From: Planctomycetota bacterium
GTDB lineage: Bacteria; Planctomycetota; Planctomycetia; Planctomycetales; Planctomycetaceae
Length of the DNA: 17,113 bases
NCBI GenBank assembly: GCA_027622115.1
Contig: JAQBZS010000030.1
Coordinates: 1 to 17,113 of the forward strand
Direction of reading: 5' to 3'
In this document: positions 1 through 8,015 of the stretch, piece after piece
How the letters are laid out: the number at the start of each line of letters is the position of its first letter
Numbering within the stretch: the first letter of the stretch is position 1
Notes under the pieces: generated by a model
Database searches by the model: none
Seen by the model: only the letters and a program-made list of their open reading frames with translations
What the model was told of the DNA's origin: nothing
Position numbers and translations under genes: made by a program

Positions 1-19
1 TGCCCGCTGCGCTCGAAAA

Positions 20-52
20 CTCGCTTGTTTCAAGCTCGACTCTCGCTTGTTT
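20..52. repeat. Short direct repeat CTCGCTTGTTT, two copies
   Basis: The 11-base word CTCGCTTGTTT occurs at 20-30 and again at 42-52, a period of 22 bases. The first copy also forms a small hairpin (GCTTG TTT CAAGC, 23-35). The second copy runs into the stop codon of the small minus-strand gene. It may be the edge of a longer repeat or terminator lying outside the window; function unknown. Confidence 0.4.
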
Positions 53-287
53 AAGGACTAGTCAATTGCCAATCATGCTGATGATCGTCAGGTGCAGGCA
101 GCGTTGTACTGTCTCCTTTGGAATAGACCGGCCAGAAGAATAGCTCTGCGCTGGTGGTGGTTCGCGTCGATCCGCATGTCTCGCACGTATGGGTAGTCGA
201 TTTCCAATGCCAACTGATGATGAGGAAGCCGATGACAACCGCGAAACCGATCAGCCAGGGTCTCCTTTTTGGTTGTCTCTGTCGCAT
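51..287 (-). CDS. Small membrane-anchored CxxC protein, unknown function
   Basis: A 78-residue protein starting at an ATG (285-287). I do not recognise a named family. A basic N-terminus (RQRQPKRRP) precedes one hydrophobic segment at about residues 11-27, so it should sit in the cytoplasmic membrane with the C-terminal part outside by the positive-inside rule. After the segment come a CxxC pair (THTCETCGS, about residues 33-40), an aromatic stretch (ELFFWPVYS) and a His/Asp-rich tail (DDHQHDWQ). Cys and His spaced this way could bind a metal, but this is inference. No strong Shine-Dalgarno is visible before the start. Composition is protein-like, with a single membrane segment in the expected place, which is why I accept it despite its length. 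It is divergent from the 599 gene. Confidence 0.55.
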   Translation of the reverse strand: MRQRQPKRRPWLIGFAVVIGFLIISWHWKSTTHTCETCGSTRTTTSAELFFWPVYSKGDSTTLPAPDDHQHDWQLTSP

Positions 288-513
288 GACTCACACGTCC
301 TATCGGGGTGCTTCACAATTCCCAGGACGGTCTGCACCGCCAACAGGTTTCTGGCCGCCAACCTGTCGGAAAGTAGGGGTCCGCAACTCACAGTGCGGTT
401 GGCTGGCATCTGGATGTCGAATCTTCAATCGACATCTTGCGTGCATTTTCGAGCGTCGACAAGCTCATTCCAATTTGCCGACGCGGAAATCGCGCGTCGC
501 TCACCGGGTCGTC

Positions 514-543
514 TTGCGGCGAGAATCCGTATTCTCACATAAT
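514..543 (+). promoter_or_regulatory. Candidate promoter for the 599 gene
   Basis: TTGCGG (514-519) and CATAAT (538-543) are separated by 18 bases and resemble the -35 and -10 boxes of a housekeeping sigma promoter. Transcription would begin near 550, leaving a leader of about 50 bases before the GTG at 599. Seen by eye only; planctomycete promoters are poorly defined. Confidence 0.35.
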
Positions 544-584
544 CGATCGTTGATGAGTTGAGTTGGTGCCGAATTGCACATGGT

Positions 585-590
585 GAGAGG
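585..590 (+). promoter_or_regulatory. Shine-Dalgarno deciding the GTG start at 599
   Basis: GAGAGG lies 8 bases before the GTG at 599. The nearer ATG at 591 opens only a three-codon frame (ATG TTT GAG TGA) that ends across the GTG, so the GTG is the start that fits both the spacing and a signal peptide. Confidence 0.5.
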
Positions 591-598
591 ATGTTTGA

Positions 599-3500
599 GT
601 GAATCATTTTGGTCGCGTGACGTGTGGGTTTGGGGTCCTTGCCGTACTCTTTGGCTCGTCAATCAGGGCGGAGGATCAGCCCACTTCGCTGACGTATGAA
701 CAACACATTCGCCCGATCTTTCGAGCCCACTGCTTTGATTGCCACGGCGCAACGCAGGACTTTAAGGGCAAGCTCGATTTGCGTCTCGTGCGGCGAATGA
801 AACTCGGAGGCGAATCGGGGCCCGCCGTCGTCGCCGGTAAACCGGATGAAAGCTATCTACTCGATCGCGTTCGCTCGGGTGAAATGCCTCCGGGTGACGC
901 GCGATTGTCGGCGGAAGAAATCACGACACTCGAACGTTGGATTGCCGCGGGAATTCCCACGGCTCGACCCGAGCCCGAATCGATCGGGCCGGGAGTCGGC
1001 ATCACGCCGGAAGAGCGCAACTTCTGGTCGTTCCAGCCGGTGCGTCGACCGATCGAGCCAAAGTTTTCTACCGGCGAACGAATTCGTACTCCCATCGATG
1101 CTCTTCTGCGCAAGGCGATGCCGGCGGGATTGTCGTTTAGCCCGGACGCCGATCGCACCACGTTAATCAAACGGCTGTACTTGGATCTGATTGGCTTACC
1201 GCCGACTCCTGACGATGTTCAGAAATGGAACGCCGACACCGGCGCGGACTGGTTCGATCGGCTTGTCGATCAGTTGCTGGCGTCCGAGCACTATGGCGAA
1301 CGATGGGCTCGACATTGGCTCGATGTCGCCGGTTACGCGGACTCGGAAGGCTATACCGTGAAGGACAACCCACGTCCGTGGGCTTGGAAATACCGCGACT
1401 ACGTGATCCGATCGCTCAACGCCGACAAGCCGTTCGATCGCTTTCTGACCGAGCAATTGGCCGGCGATGAAATCATGCCGCCTCGCAAGGGGGACTTGAC
1501 CGAGCGGCAGATCGAACTGCTTGCCGCCACGGGATTTCTGCGGATGGCCGCCGATGGCACCGGGAGCGGAGCTGACAACGCGGTCGCTCGCAACCAGGTG
1601 ATGACCGACACGATTCGGATCGTCAGCACGTCGTTGTTGGGTCTGAGCGTCGGTTGCGCTCAGTGTCATGATCACCGATACGATCCGATCCCGCATACCG
1701 ATTACTACGCGATGCGGGCGATTTTCGAACCGGCGTTGGATTGGAAGAAGTGGCAGCAACCGAATCAGCGACGGGTGTCGCTCTATACCGAAGCCGACAA
1801 GAAACGAGCGGCAGAACTGGAAGCCGAAGCCCAAAAACAAGCTGCCGAAAAAGCCGGAAAGCAAAAGATCTACATGGCCGAGGCTCTCGAAAAGGAACTT
1901 GAGAAATACAAGGACCCCTTACGCGAGCAGCTCAAGACGGCGTACACCACTCCGGATGCCAAACGGTCGAACGAGCAGAAGGCCCTGCTGAAAAAGCATC
2001 CGAGCGTCAATATCTCGCCGGGAGTGCTGTATCAGTATTTGCCGAAGCGGGCCGAGGAACTCAAAGCGTATGACAAGCGAATCGGTGAGATTCGAGCGAA
2101 GAAGCCCACGGAAGAATTCCTACGTGTCCTACAAGAACCTGCGGGACATGCACCCGAAACGCGGTTGTTTCATCGAGGCGACCACGAACAGCCGCAAGAG
2201 GTCGTGCTTCCCGCCGGCTTAAGCGTGGTGGGTGTCGATGGACAACCACGGCAATTCAAACCGAACGACGGCTCGCTAAAGACAACCGGGCGTCGCTTGG
2301 CGTTTTCGAAATGGCTCACGAGCGGTCAGAACCCGTTGTTCCAACGCGTCATCGTCAACCGAATGTGGATGCATCATTTCGGGCGCGGCATCGTGGGGAC
2401 ACCATCGGATTTTGGGGTACTCGGCATGCGTCCGACTCATCCGGAAGTGCTGGACTGGCTGGCCGACGAGTTCATGAAAAACGGCTGGAGTCTCAAGAAA
2501 CTGCACAAGCTGATTGTGTCGTCCACCGCTTGGCGACAATCGTCGGTCTCGGACGCCGCCAAGTCAGCGATCGATCCAGAGAACCGTTTCTATTGGCGAA
2601 AGCCCGTCATTCGCCTCGAGGCCGAGACGATTCGTGACCGCATGCTGGCGACCGCCGGGAAGCTCGATCGAACGTTGTTCGGCGCACCCGTCGCGGTCAA
2701 GGAAGACGATACTGGGCAGGTGATTGTTGATGGCGGGCAGACGCGGCGAAGCTTGTATGTCGCGGTACGACGCACCCAGCCGGTGGCCATGATGCAGGCG
2801 TTTGACGCCCCAGTCATGGAAGTCAACTGCGAGAGCCGTCCGACGTCGACCGTCGCAACGCAGTCACTGATGCTGTTGAACGGGGCCTTCACGCTCGACC
2901 ACGCACGTGGTTTGGCGGATCGCTGCGTGAAGGAATCGCGGATTACGGCCAATAGTGATCATGCCAAACTACTCGCTGGATTCCCCAAGCGATCCCAGGG
3001 GCCCTGGCGATACGGATACGGCCATTTCAACGCCAAGAGCGGCAACGTTGAGTTTACGCCGTTCGCGAGATGGTCTGGGTCGCGTTGGCAGGGCGGAGAA
3101 ACAGTGCCCGATCCAATGCTGGGCTATGTTTTCCTCACGTCGACCGGCGGGCACCCGGACGTTCCGGAGCGAGCCGCCATCCGTCGCTGGATTGCTCCGC
3201 ATGCTGGGATGCTGAGCATCGACGGTTCGCTCGGTCACGGCAGCGAAAATGGGAATGGCGTCCGTGGCACGATCGTATCGAGTCGATCCGGAAAGTCCGG
3301 CGAATGGACCGCTCACCATAAGTCCGTGAACACAAACGCGTCCGGATTGAAGGTCCAAACTGGTGACGTGATCGATTTCATTTGTGATTGCAATGGCAAC
3401 CACACATCCGACTCATTCACTTGGACGGTCGAATTGACGTTGAAAACGGACGGAACCGTGGATCAGGTTTCCAAGTCGTCCACTGAATTCGCGGGTCCGC

Positions 3501-3733
3501 TCGCGTCTCCGGACAAGTTACTGGGCCAAGTTGAACGCGCCTGGGAGTTGGCGTTTTGCCGTCGACCATCATCTGATGAATACGAGTTGGCGATCGACTT
3601 CCTGGTACGTCAGATTCAATATCTCGGCAAGCACCCGAATCAACTTCCCAAGGGAACTCAACCGGAATTGCAGGCACTGACCAGTTTGTGTCAGACGCTG
3701 ATCAGCTCGAACGAGTTTCTCTATGTGGACTGA
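599..3733 (+). CDS. Secreted PSCyt1/DUF1549/DUF1553 cytochrome-like protein
   Basis: A 1044-residue exported protein of the planctomycete cytochrome family. A signal peptide (residues 1-24, ending SIRA) precedes a PSCyt1 domain (about 35-115) with a heme-binding CFDCH (C45, C48, H49). DUF1549 (about 160-380) follows and contains a second CxxCH, CAQCH (C353, C356, H357). A Lys/Glu-rich, probably coiled-coil stretch lies at about 395-470. DUF1553 begins at about 561 (GRRLAFSKWL, NRMWMHHFGRG) and is split by a Gly/Trp-rich, apparently all-beta segment at about 784-962, after which the usual C-terminus (WELAFCRRPSSDEYELA) resumes. The family is normally paired with DUF1501 proteins, as here (40 bases to the next gene). 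Two CxxCH motifs suggest c-type heme and electron transfer in the periplasm; the substrate is unknown. GTG start supported by a Shine-Dalgarno. Confidence 0.93.
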   Translation: MNHFGRVTCGFGVLAVLFGSSIRAEDQPTSLTYEQHIRPIFRAHCFDCHGATQDFKGKLDLRLVRRMKLGGESGPAVVAGKPDESYLLDRVRSGEMPPGDARLSAEEITTLERWIAAGIPTARPEPESIGPGVGITPEERNFWSFQPVRRPIEPKFSTGERIRTPIDALLRKAMPAGLSFSPDADRTTLIKRLYLDLIGLPPTPDDVQKWNADTGADWFDRLVDQLLASEHYGERWARHWLDVAGYADSEGYTVKDNPRPWAWKYRDYVIRSLNADKPFDRFLTEQLAGDEIMPPRKGDLTERQIELLAATGFLRMAADGTGSGADNAVARNQVMTDTIRIVSTSLLGLSVGCAQCHDHRYDPIPHTDYYAMRAIFEPALDWKKWQQPNQRRVSLYTEADKKRAAELEAEAQKQAAEKAGKQKIYMAEALEKELEKYKDPLREQLKTAYTTPDAKRSNEQKALLKKHPSVNISPGVLYQYLPKRAEELKAYDKRIGEIRAKKPTEEFLRVLQEPAGHAPETRLFHRGDHEQPQEVVLPAGLSVVGVDGQPRQFKPNDGSLKTTGRRLAFSKWLTSGQNPLFQRVIVNRMWMHHFGRGIVGTPSDFGVLGMRPTHPEVLDWLADEFMKNGWSLKKLHKLIVSSTAWRQSSVSDAAKSAIDPENRFYWRKPVIRLEAETIRDRMLATAGKLDRTLFGAPVAVKEDDTGQVIVDGGQTRRSLYVAVRRTQPVAMMQAFDAPVMEVNCESRPTSTVATQSLMLLNGAFTLDHARGLADRCVKESRITANSDHAKLLAGFPKRSQGPWRYGYGHFNAKSGNVEFTPFARWSGSRWQGGETVPDPMLGYVFLTSTGGHPDVPERAAIRRWIAPHAGMLSIDGSLGHGSENGNGVRGTIVSSRSGKSGEWTAHHKSVNTNASGLKVQTGDVIDFICDCNGNHTSDSFTWTVELTLKTDGTVDQVSKSSTEFAGPLASPDKLLGQVERAWELAFCRRPSSDEYELAIDFLVRQIQYLGKHPNQLPKGTQPELQALTSLCQTLISSNEFLYVD

Positions 3734-3773
3734 CGATTGACGGACTTGTCTCCGATTCAAGGAACCCTACGAC

Positions 3774-5234
3774 ATGTTTACGAGACGCCAATTCCTTAAC
3801 GAAAATGCGATGGGGATCGGAGCCGTCGCGCTGGCTTATTTGCTCAAACAAGACGGGTTGCTCGCGACGCCCAAGAATGTTCCGAAAGCACGACCCAGCT
3901 TCGACCTGAAGCCCAAGCAACCGCATCATGAACCGCAAGCGACGGCCATGATCTCGCTGTTTCAGCATGGCGGTCCGTCGCACATGGATCTCACGGACCC
4001 CAAGCCGGAACTCAGCAAAGCCGCCGGCAAGGACTACAAAGGCGACATCGCGTATAGCTTTGTGAATAACGCCAGCAAGAAGCTGCTCGGCTCGTTTTGG
4101 AAGTTCAAAAAGCATGGCGAATGCGGAACCGAACTGTCCGAATTGCTGCCGAATATCGGTGGGATCGCGGACGACATCTGTCTGATTCGGAGCATGCACA
4201 CGGGAGCCAACGGCCATGAAGTTTCGATTCGCTACTTCCACGGCGGCATTCCTGGTGTGCTGGGTCGTCCGACGATCGGCTCGTGGCTGACATACGGACT
4301 GGGTGCGGAAACCCAGGAACTGCCGGCTTACATGGTGCTTTCGGATCCAGGCGGGCATCCTGTTGACGGCGTGAATAACTGGTCGAACGGCTTCATGCCG
4401 TCACTGTTTCAAGGCACCGTCTTGCGGCCCAAAGCACCTCGCATTCTCAATCTCGACGCCCCGCCGCACTTGCGCGGCACCTTGCAGCGTCAGAATCTTG
4501 ATTTGTTACAAGCACTCAATCGCAAGCATCTCGAGCAGCATCGCGGCGAATCCGATCTCGAAGCGAGGATCGCCAGTTATGAACTCGCGGCCCGCATGCA
4601 AACGGCGGCTCGCGAAGCGTTGGACATTTCGCAGGAGACGAAGTCCACGCAGAACATGTACGGCCTGCACGAAGACGCAACGCGGGAATACGGCACTCGT
4701 TGTTTGATTGCGCGGCGGCTGGTCGAACGCGGTGTGCGATTCGTGCAACTGTTTCTGGCCGGGCAACCGTGGGACAATCACACCAACATCAAGGGCGCGT
4801 TGGCGGGGATTTGTCGTCGAACGGATCGACCCTGTGCGGGGCTCGTCAAAGACTTGAAGCAACGTGGCATGTTGGAAAAAACCGTTGTGCATTGGGGCGG
4901 CGAGATTGGCCGGCTGCCGGTAACGCAAGATCACGGAGATCCCAAGAAAGCCGGTCGCGATCACAACGGGCAAGGCTTCAGCATTTGGCTCGCCGGGGGA
5001 GGATTCAAGCCGGGAATGGCATACGGCAATACGGATGAAGTCGGTCACCGCGCGGTTGAAAACGTCGTGACACCGAACGACTATCAGGCCACACTGCTTC
5101 ACCTATTTGGATTAGACCATCAGCGGCTCGTTTACCACCACAGCGGTCAGGAACACATTGTGACAAATCGCCGTTCGGCGAAGATCGTGTCTGGTGTTCT
5201 CTCCAAGCCGCCATTGCCCGCTACACCGGCCTGA
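3774..5234 (+). CDS. DUF1501 protein, Tat-exported (first copy)
   Basis: A 486-residue DUF1501 protein, a family with an alkaline phosphatase/sulfatase-like fold and no settled activity. The N-terminus MFTRRQFL followed by a hydrophobic run is a twin-arginine export signal, implying folding in the cytoplasm, often with a metal or cofactor. Family landmarks are the HGGPSHMD block (H65 to D72), the WGGEIGRLP block, and GRDHN (G394 to N398), whose Asp/His are likely metal ligands. The closing stretch is of the type GHRAVENVVTPNDYQATLLH. Length is normal for the family. It starts 40 bases after the DUF1549/DUF1553 gene and is almost surely in its operon; the two proteins are co-inherited throughout the planctomycetes. 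ATG start agrees with the Tat motif position. Confidence 0.93.
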   Translation: MFTRRQFLNENAMGIGAVALAYLLKQDGLLATPKNVPKARPSFDLKPKQPHHEPQATAMISLFQHGGPSHMDLTDPKPELSKAAGKDYKGDIAYSFVNNASKKLLGSFWKFKKHGECGTELSELLPNIGGIADDICLIRSMHTGANGHEVSIRYFHGGIPGVLGRPTIGSWLTYGLGAETQELPAYMVLSDPGGHPVDGVNNWSNGFMPSLFQGTVLRPKAPRILNLDAPPHLRGTLQRQNLDLLQALNRKHLEQHRGESDLEARIASYELAARMQTAAREALDISQETKSTQNMYGLHEDATREYGTRCLIARRLVERGVRFVQLFLAGQPWDNHTNIKGALAGICRRTDRPCAGLVKDLKQRGMLEKTVVHWGGEIGRLPVTQDHGDPKKAGRDHNGQGFSIWLAGGGFKPGMAYGNTDEVGHRAVENVVTPNDYQATLLHLFGLDHQRLVYHHSGQEHIVTNRRSAKIVSGVLSKPPLPATPA

Positions 5235-5349
5235 CCACTTTTGGACTGGCTGCTGATGCTGACGAAGCTATCTCCTGGCCGAGAAGGGCGTGGAGCAGGC
5301 GATTGCTTTCCGGGCTTCCCCACAGCCAACAATTCTAAGTTAAAGCAAA

Positions 5350-5455
5350 GGAACAGTCCCGAAACGACTTTCCGAGCTGCCTGCGCCAGACGGCGGACCA
5401 CGCTCCGGCGAGCGGCGCTGTGACGAAAATCGGGACGGTATTTCGGGACTGTTCC
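5350..5455. repeat. 106-base element with 15-base perfect terminal inverted repeats
   Basis: GGAACAGTCCCGAAA (5350-5364) is the exact reverse complement of 5441-5455, with 76 bases between. Inside are a tight hairpin (GCTC CGGC GAGC, 5402-5413), GCGCC/GGCGC segments that can pair around it, and a near-direct repeat TCGGGACGGT / TCGGGACTGT (5430-5439, 5443-5452). No open frame of a transposase and no obvious target duplication flank it. It could be a MITE-like or REP-like repeat, or a large RNA hairpin. Copies elsewhere in the genome would decide. Confidence 0.6.
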
Positions 5456-5491
5456 TCCTTACGCCTCGTTTCGCTCGGATTGGGGGCTCGA

Positions 5492-5497
5492 TACAAT
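5492..5497 (+). promoter_or_regulatory. Candidate -10 box upstream of the 5560 gene
   Basis: TACAAT is a good -10 match, 62 bases before the ATG at 5560. No convincing -35 lies at the expected distance, so this is a weak call. A promoter here would separate the 5560 gene from the DUF1549/DUF1501 pair. Confidence 0.25.
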
Positions 5498-5549
5498 CCG
5501 CCGCTGTTTGAAAAAACGCACGATCTTGAACCACCAGTGCCGGACATAC

Positions 5550-5554
5550 GAGGA
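5550..5554 (+). promoter_or_regulatory. Shine-Dalgarno of the 5560 gene
   Basis: GAGGA ends 5 bases before the ATG at 5560 and supports that start. Confidence 0.45.
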
Positions 5555-5559
5555 CCAAC

Positions 5560-6684
5560 ATGAAACGGATGCTACTCGGAATCATGCTGCTCGCGGGGAT
5601 TCATGGCGGGCGGACCGACGGGTTCGCTGCCGAGACCGGAGACTTGATCAAGGCGATTAAGACCGTCGGTGGAAAAGGTGAAGGTCACGCCGCCGCGATC
5701 AAGTCGCTCAAGCTGTTGCAGGCGGCCGATGCATCCGCGTTGCCGGAAATCGTCAAGGCGTTTGACGGGGCCGGAGTGCTCGCGGCCAATTGGCTTCGCA
5801 GCGCTTTCGAATCCGTTGCCGACCGAGCCATCACGAACAAGGCTCCGTTTCCCGCCAAGCAGTTGGAAGCATTGGTCAAGGACACGACTCAGGACGCGCG
5901 GGCTCGACGTTTGGCCTACGAATGGCTGCTTAAAGTCGACAGCGGGCTGGACGATCGCTTGATCCCCAGCCTGTTGGAAGACCCAAGTGCCGACTTTCGC
6001 CGAGACGCGGTCGCTCGTTTGTTGAGTGAAGCGGAAACTCAATTGGCCGCCAAGAAAATCGACGAGGCCAAGGCGACATATCGCACGGCACTGCGAGGCG
6101 CCGTCCACGATGATCAAGTGAAGCAAATCGTCGCGGCTCTGAAGAAGCAGGGCGAAACAGTGGACTTACAGGCCCACTTTGGGTTCCTGGGGCAGTGGAA
6201 CCTCATCGGCCCCTTCGACAACAAGGACAAAAAAGGCTTTCCGGTGGTCTATCCGCCGGAAAAAGAGATCAAGCCGGATGCGACCTACAAGGGCCAACTC
6301 GGCGACGTGAAGTGGCAACCGCTGAAGACGGACGACGGCTATGGAGTCATCGACATCGGCAAGCAACTCGAAAACTACAAGGGTTCGTTGATGTACGCCG
6401 AAACCAAGGTCGACAGCCCGCAGGACCAGCACGTGCAGTTTCGTCTTGGCACGGCGAATTCCTGGAAACTATGGGTCAACGGCAAGCTGATCTTCGCTCG
6501 TGAAGAGTACCACCGCGGCATGCGGATGGATCAATACCGGCTGGACGTCGACTTGAAGCAAGGACAGAACGTGATCTTGCTGAAGATTCTGCAGAATGAG
6601 CAGACGGAAGATTGGGCTCAGCGTTACCAGTTTCAATTGCGGATCTGCGATGCCGCCGGCAGCGCGGCGCTTGGTAAGAACTGA
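5560..6684 (+). CDS. Secreted helical-repeat and beta-sandwich protein
   Basis: A 374-residue exported protein. The signal peptide is residues 1-24 (ending GFAA). Residues about 25-200 are helical, with Ala/Leu/Asp-rich stretches of about 30-40 residues that resemble HEAT-type repeats (for example DARARRLAYEWLLKV and DPSADFRRDAVARLL). Residues about 207-370 form a beta-rich domain starting FGFLGQWNLIGPFDN and containing KLWVNGKLIF and DVDLKQGQNVILLKI. This is the pattern of galactose-binding-like/PA14-type jelly rolls found in planctomycete surface proteins. No catalytic motif is visible, so it is most likely a binding or scaffolding protein in the periplasm or on the surface. The next gene, a beta-propeller, starts 86 bases on. 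A beta-sandwich after HEAT-like repeats is my reading of the pattern, not a database match. Confidence 0.8.
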   Translation: MKRMLLGIMLLAGIHGGRTDGFAAETGDLIKAIKTVGGKGEGHAAAIKSLKLLQAADASALPEIVKAFDGAGVLAANWLRSAFESVADRAITNKAPFPAKQLEALVKDTTQDARARRLAYEWLLKVDSGLDDRLIPSLLEDPSADFRRDAVARLLSEAETQLAAKKIDEAKATYRTALRGAVHDDQVKQIVAALKKQGETVDLQAHFGFLGQWNLIGPFDNKDKKGFPVVYPPEKEIKPDATYKGQLGDVKWQPLKTDDGYGVIDIGKQLENYKGSLMYAETKVDSPQDQHVQFRLGTANSWKLWVNGKLIFAREEYHRGMRMDQYRLDVDLKQGQNVILLKILQNEQTEDWAQRYQFQLRICDAAGSAALGKN

Positions 6685-6760
6685 ATTGATTTTTGATTTG
6701 AAATCTTCCTTGCTCCCGCCTCTTCCGCCGCCGCCGGGCCAAGTCTTCATTGCTACAACC

Positions 6761-6766
6761 GAGGAA
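6761..6766 (+). promoter_or_regulatory. Shine-Dalgarno fixing the ATG at 6771
   Basis: GAGGAA lies 4 bases before the ATG at 6771. The open frame extends to a TTG at 6750, but the ATG gives the better ribosome binding site and puts the signal peptide at the true N-terminus. Confidence 0.55.
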
Positions 6767-6770
6767 TTCC

Positions 6771-7985
6771 ATGAATCGACATCTTTTCCATATAACGATT
6801 GTTTTAACGTGCGTGTGCGGTCTCACCGGCGCGGACTGGCGACAGTTTCGCGGGAACGATACGACCAGCGTTTCCTCCGATCAAAAAGTGCCGACGACCA
6901 TTAGCGGCACAAGCGTCGCCTGGAAACTGGGTTTGCCGGGTGGCGGCTTGTCCGGCCCCATCGCAGTGGGCGATCAAGTCTTCATTACCGCCAGCAGCGG
7001 GCCGGATCAGGATCGCCTGCATGTGATCAGTGTCGATGCCAAAACCGGTAAGAAGCGATGGGAGCGACAGTATTGGGCCACCGGACGAACGATGTGCCAC
7101 GGCACCATGCGGAATGCCACGCCCACCCCCGCGAGCGACGGTCAACGCGTCGTTGCGTTCTACTCCAGCAACGACCTGGTCTGTTTGGACCTCGCCGGCA
7201 ACATGTTGTGGTATCGCGGCTTGACGCACGATTTTCCGAACGCCAGCAACAGTTTGGGCATGGCGTCGTCGCCGGTGATCGTGGACGACACGGTGATCGT
7301 GCAAGTGGAAAGCGATGCGGAATCGTTCGCGATGGGCATCGACGTCAAGACGGGTACCACCCGCTGGAAGAGCACTCGCCCGCTGCGATCCAACTGGACA
7401 TCGCCAGCGGTCATCCAGACCAAAAACGGCAAACAAGTCCTGCTGCAATCGTCGGCCGGCTTGGCGGCGATCGACGCGAAAACGGGCAAGGTGGCCTGGG
7501 AATTCGGCGACGGGGCGTCGACGATCCCGTCATCCGCCGTCGCGGGCGACACGATCTACATCGCCTCCAACGGCTTGACGGCGATTCGCCCGAATGACAA
7601 AGGCGACAAGCCGGAAGTGCTTTGGAACGACAATCGCTTGGCTCCGTCGAATCCGAGTCCCGTGGTGGTCGACGGCCGGACCTACACGCTCAGCCGGGGC
7701 GGAATTCTCATCGCCGGCGACGCCAAGACGGGAGAAGTCGTCTGGCGACTCCGCTTGGAAGGCAAGGGACGCTATTGGTCGACGCCGGTCGTGGCGCGAG
7801 GCCACTTGTATGCGTTCCACGATTCCGGGTTGTCGCATGTGATCAAGCTGGGCGATAAGAAAGGCGAAATCTTGTCGGAGTATGACTTCGGTGAAACCAT
7901 CTTGTGCTCGCCCGCCATTGCCAATGGGGCTCTGTACGTTCGCGGACACAAGCATTTGTGGAAGATCGCCGACGGTCATGATTGA
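6771..7985 (+). CDS. Secreted PQQ-like beta-propeller protein
   Basis: A 404-residue exported protein. After a signal peptide (about residues 1-20, ending LTGA) it opens with DWRQFRGND, the usual start of planctomycete PQQ-like (YVTN/quinoprotein-type) propellers. At least five blades are visible by their closing motif: DAKTGKKRWER, DLAGNMLWYRG, DVKTGTTRWKS, DAKTGKVAWEF and DAKTGEVVWRL. A last blade is probably formed by the C-terminal LGDKKGEILSEYDF. I see no heme motif and no quinoprotein dehydrogenase catalytic signature, so a true PQQ enzyme is unlikely. The fold usually serves as a protein-interaction or assembly scaffold (as in BamB) or has no known role. It sits between two other exported proteins read in the same direction; the spacing downstream to the protease gene is 30 bases, consistent with one operon. 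Confidence 0.9.
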   Translation: MNRHLFHITIVLTCVCGLTGADWRQFRGNDTTSVSSDQKVPTTISGTSVAWKLGLPGGGLSGPIAVGDQVFITASSGPDQDRLHVISVDAKTGKKRWERQYWATGRTMCHGTMRNATPTPASDGQRVVAFYSSNDLVCLDLAGNMLWYRGLTHDFPNASNSLGMASSPVIVDDTVIVQVESDAESFAMGIDVKTGTTRWKSTRPLRSNWTSPAVIQTKNGKQVLLQSSAGLAAIDAKTGKVAWEFGDGASTIPSSAVAGDTIYIASNGLTAIRPNDKGDKPEVLWNDNRLAPSNPSPVVVDGRTYTLSRGGILIAGDAKTGEVVWRLRLEGKGRYWSTPVVARGHLYAFHDSGLSHVIKLGDKKGEILSEYDFGETILCSPAIANGALYVRGHKHLWKIADGHD

Positions 7986-8004
7986 TCGATCCATCGCCCG
8001 TTGT

Positions 8005-8010
8005 GGAGAG
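8005..8010 (+). promoter_or_regulatory. Shine-Dalgarno fixing the ATG at 8016
   Basis: GGAGAG lies 5 bases before the ATG at 8016. The frame is open to a TTG at 8001, but that codon sits upstream of the ribosome binding site, so translation should begin at 8016. Confidence 0.55.
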
Positions 8011-8015
8011 CCTTG

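Larger units (their letters stand above)
288..598. other. Divergent intergenic region, 311 bases
   Basis: The stretch lies between the divergently read small CxxC gene and the DUF1549/DUF1553 gene. Plus-strand open frames run through its left part but their translations are Arg/Ser/Cys-rich and antisense to the small gene, so I do not call them. The only structure I can support is a candidate sigma70-type promoter and a Shine-Dalgarno at its right end. Confidence 0.5.
5235..5559. other. Intergenic region holding an inverted-repeat element
   Basis: A 325-base gap within the plus-strand gene run. The first 115 bases show nothing I can assign. The middle holds a 106-base element bounded by 15-base inverted repeats (5350-5455). 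The last 100 bases contain a TACAAT box (5492-5497) and the ribosome binding site of the next gene. Short open frames here read as Arg-rich nonsense. Confidence 0.6.

Noticed and set aside
154..561. Plus-strand open frames in the first 600 bases
   Set aside because: They run antisense to the small CxxC gene and then through the promoter region; the translations are Arg/Ser/Cys-rich without structure.
1196..1864. A 222-residue open frame antisense to the DUF1549/DUF1553 gene
   Set aside because: Fully covered by a strongly supported gene; composition is Arg/Val/His-rich with no domain.
5350..5455. The inverted repeat as a simple rho-independent terminator of the DUF1501 gene
   Set aside because: The arms are 76 bases apart and no T-run follows the second arm, so it does not have terminator form.
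6750..6770. TTG start at 6750 for the propeller gene
   Set aside because: The GAGGAA box and the signal peptide both fit the ATG at 6771; the extra seven residues would precede the signal sequence.
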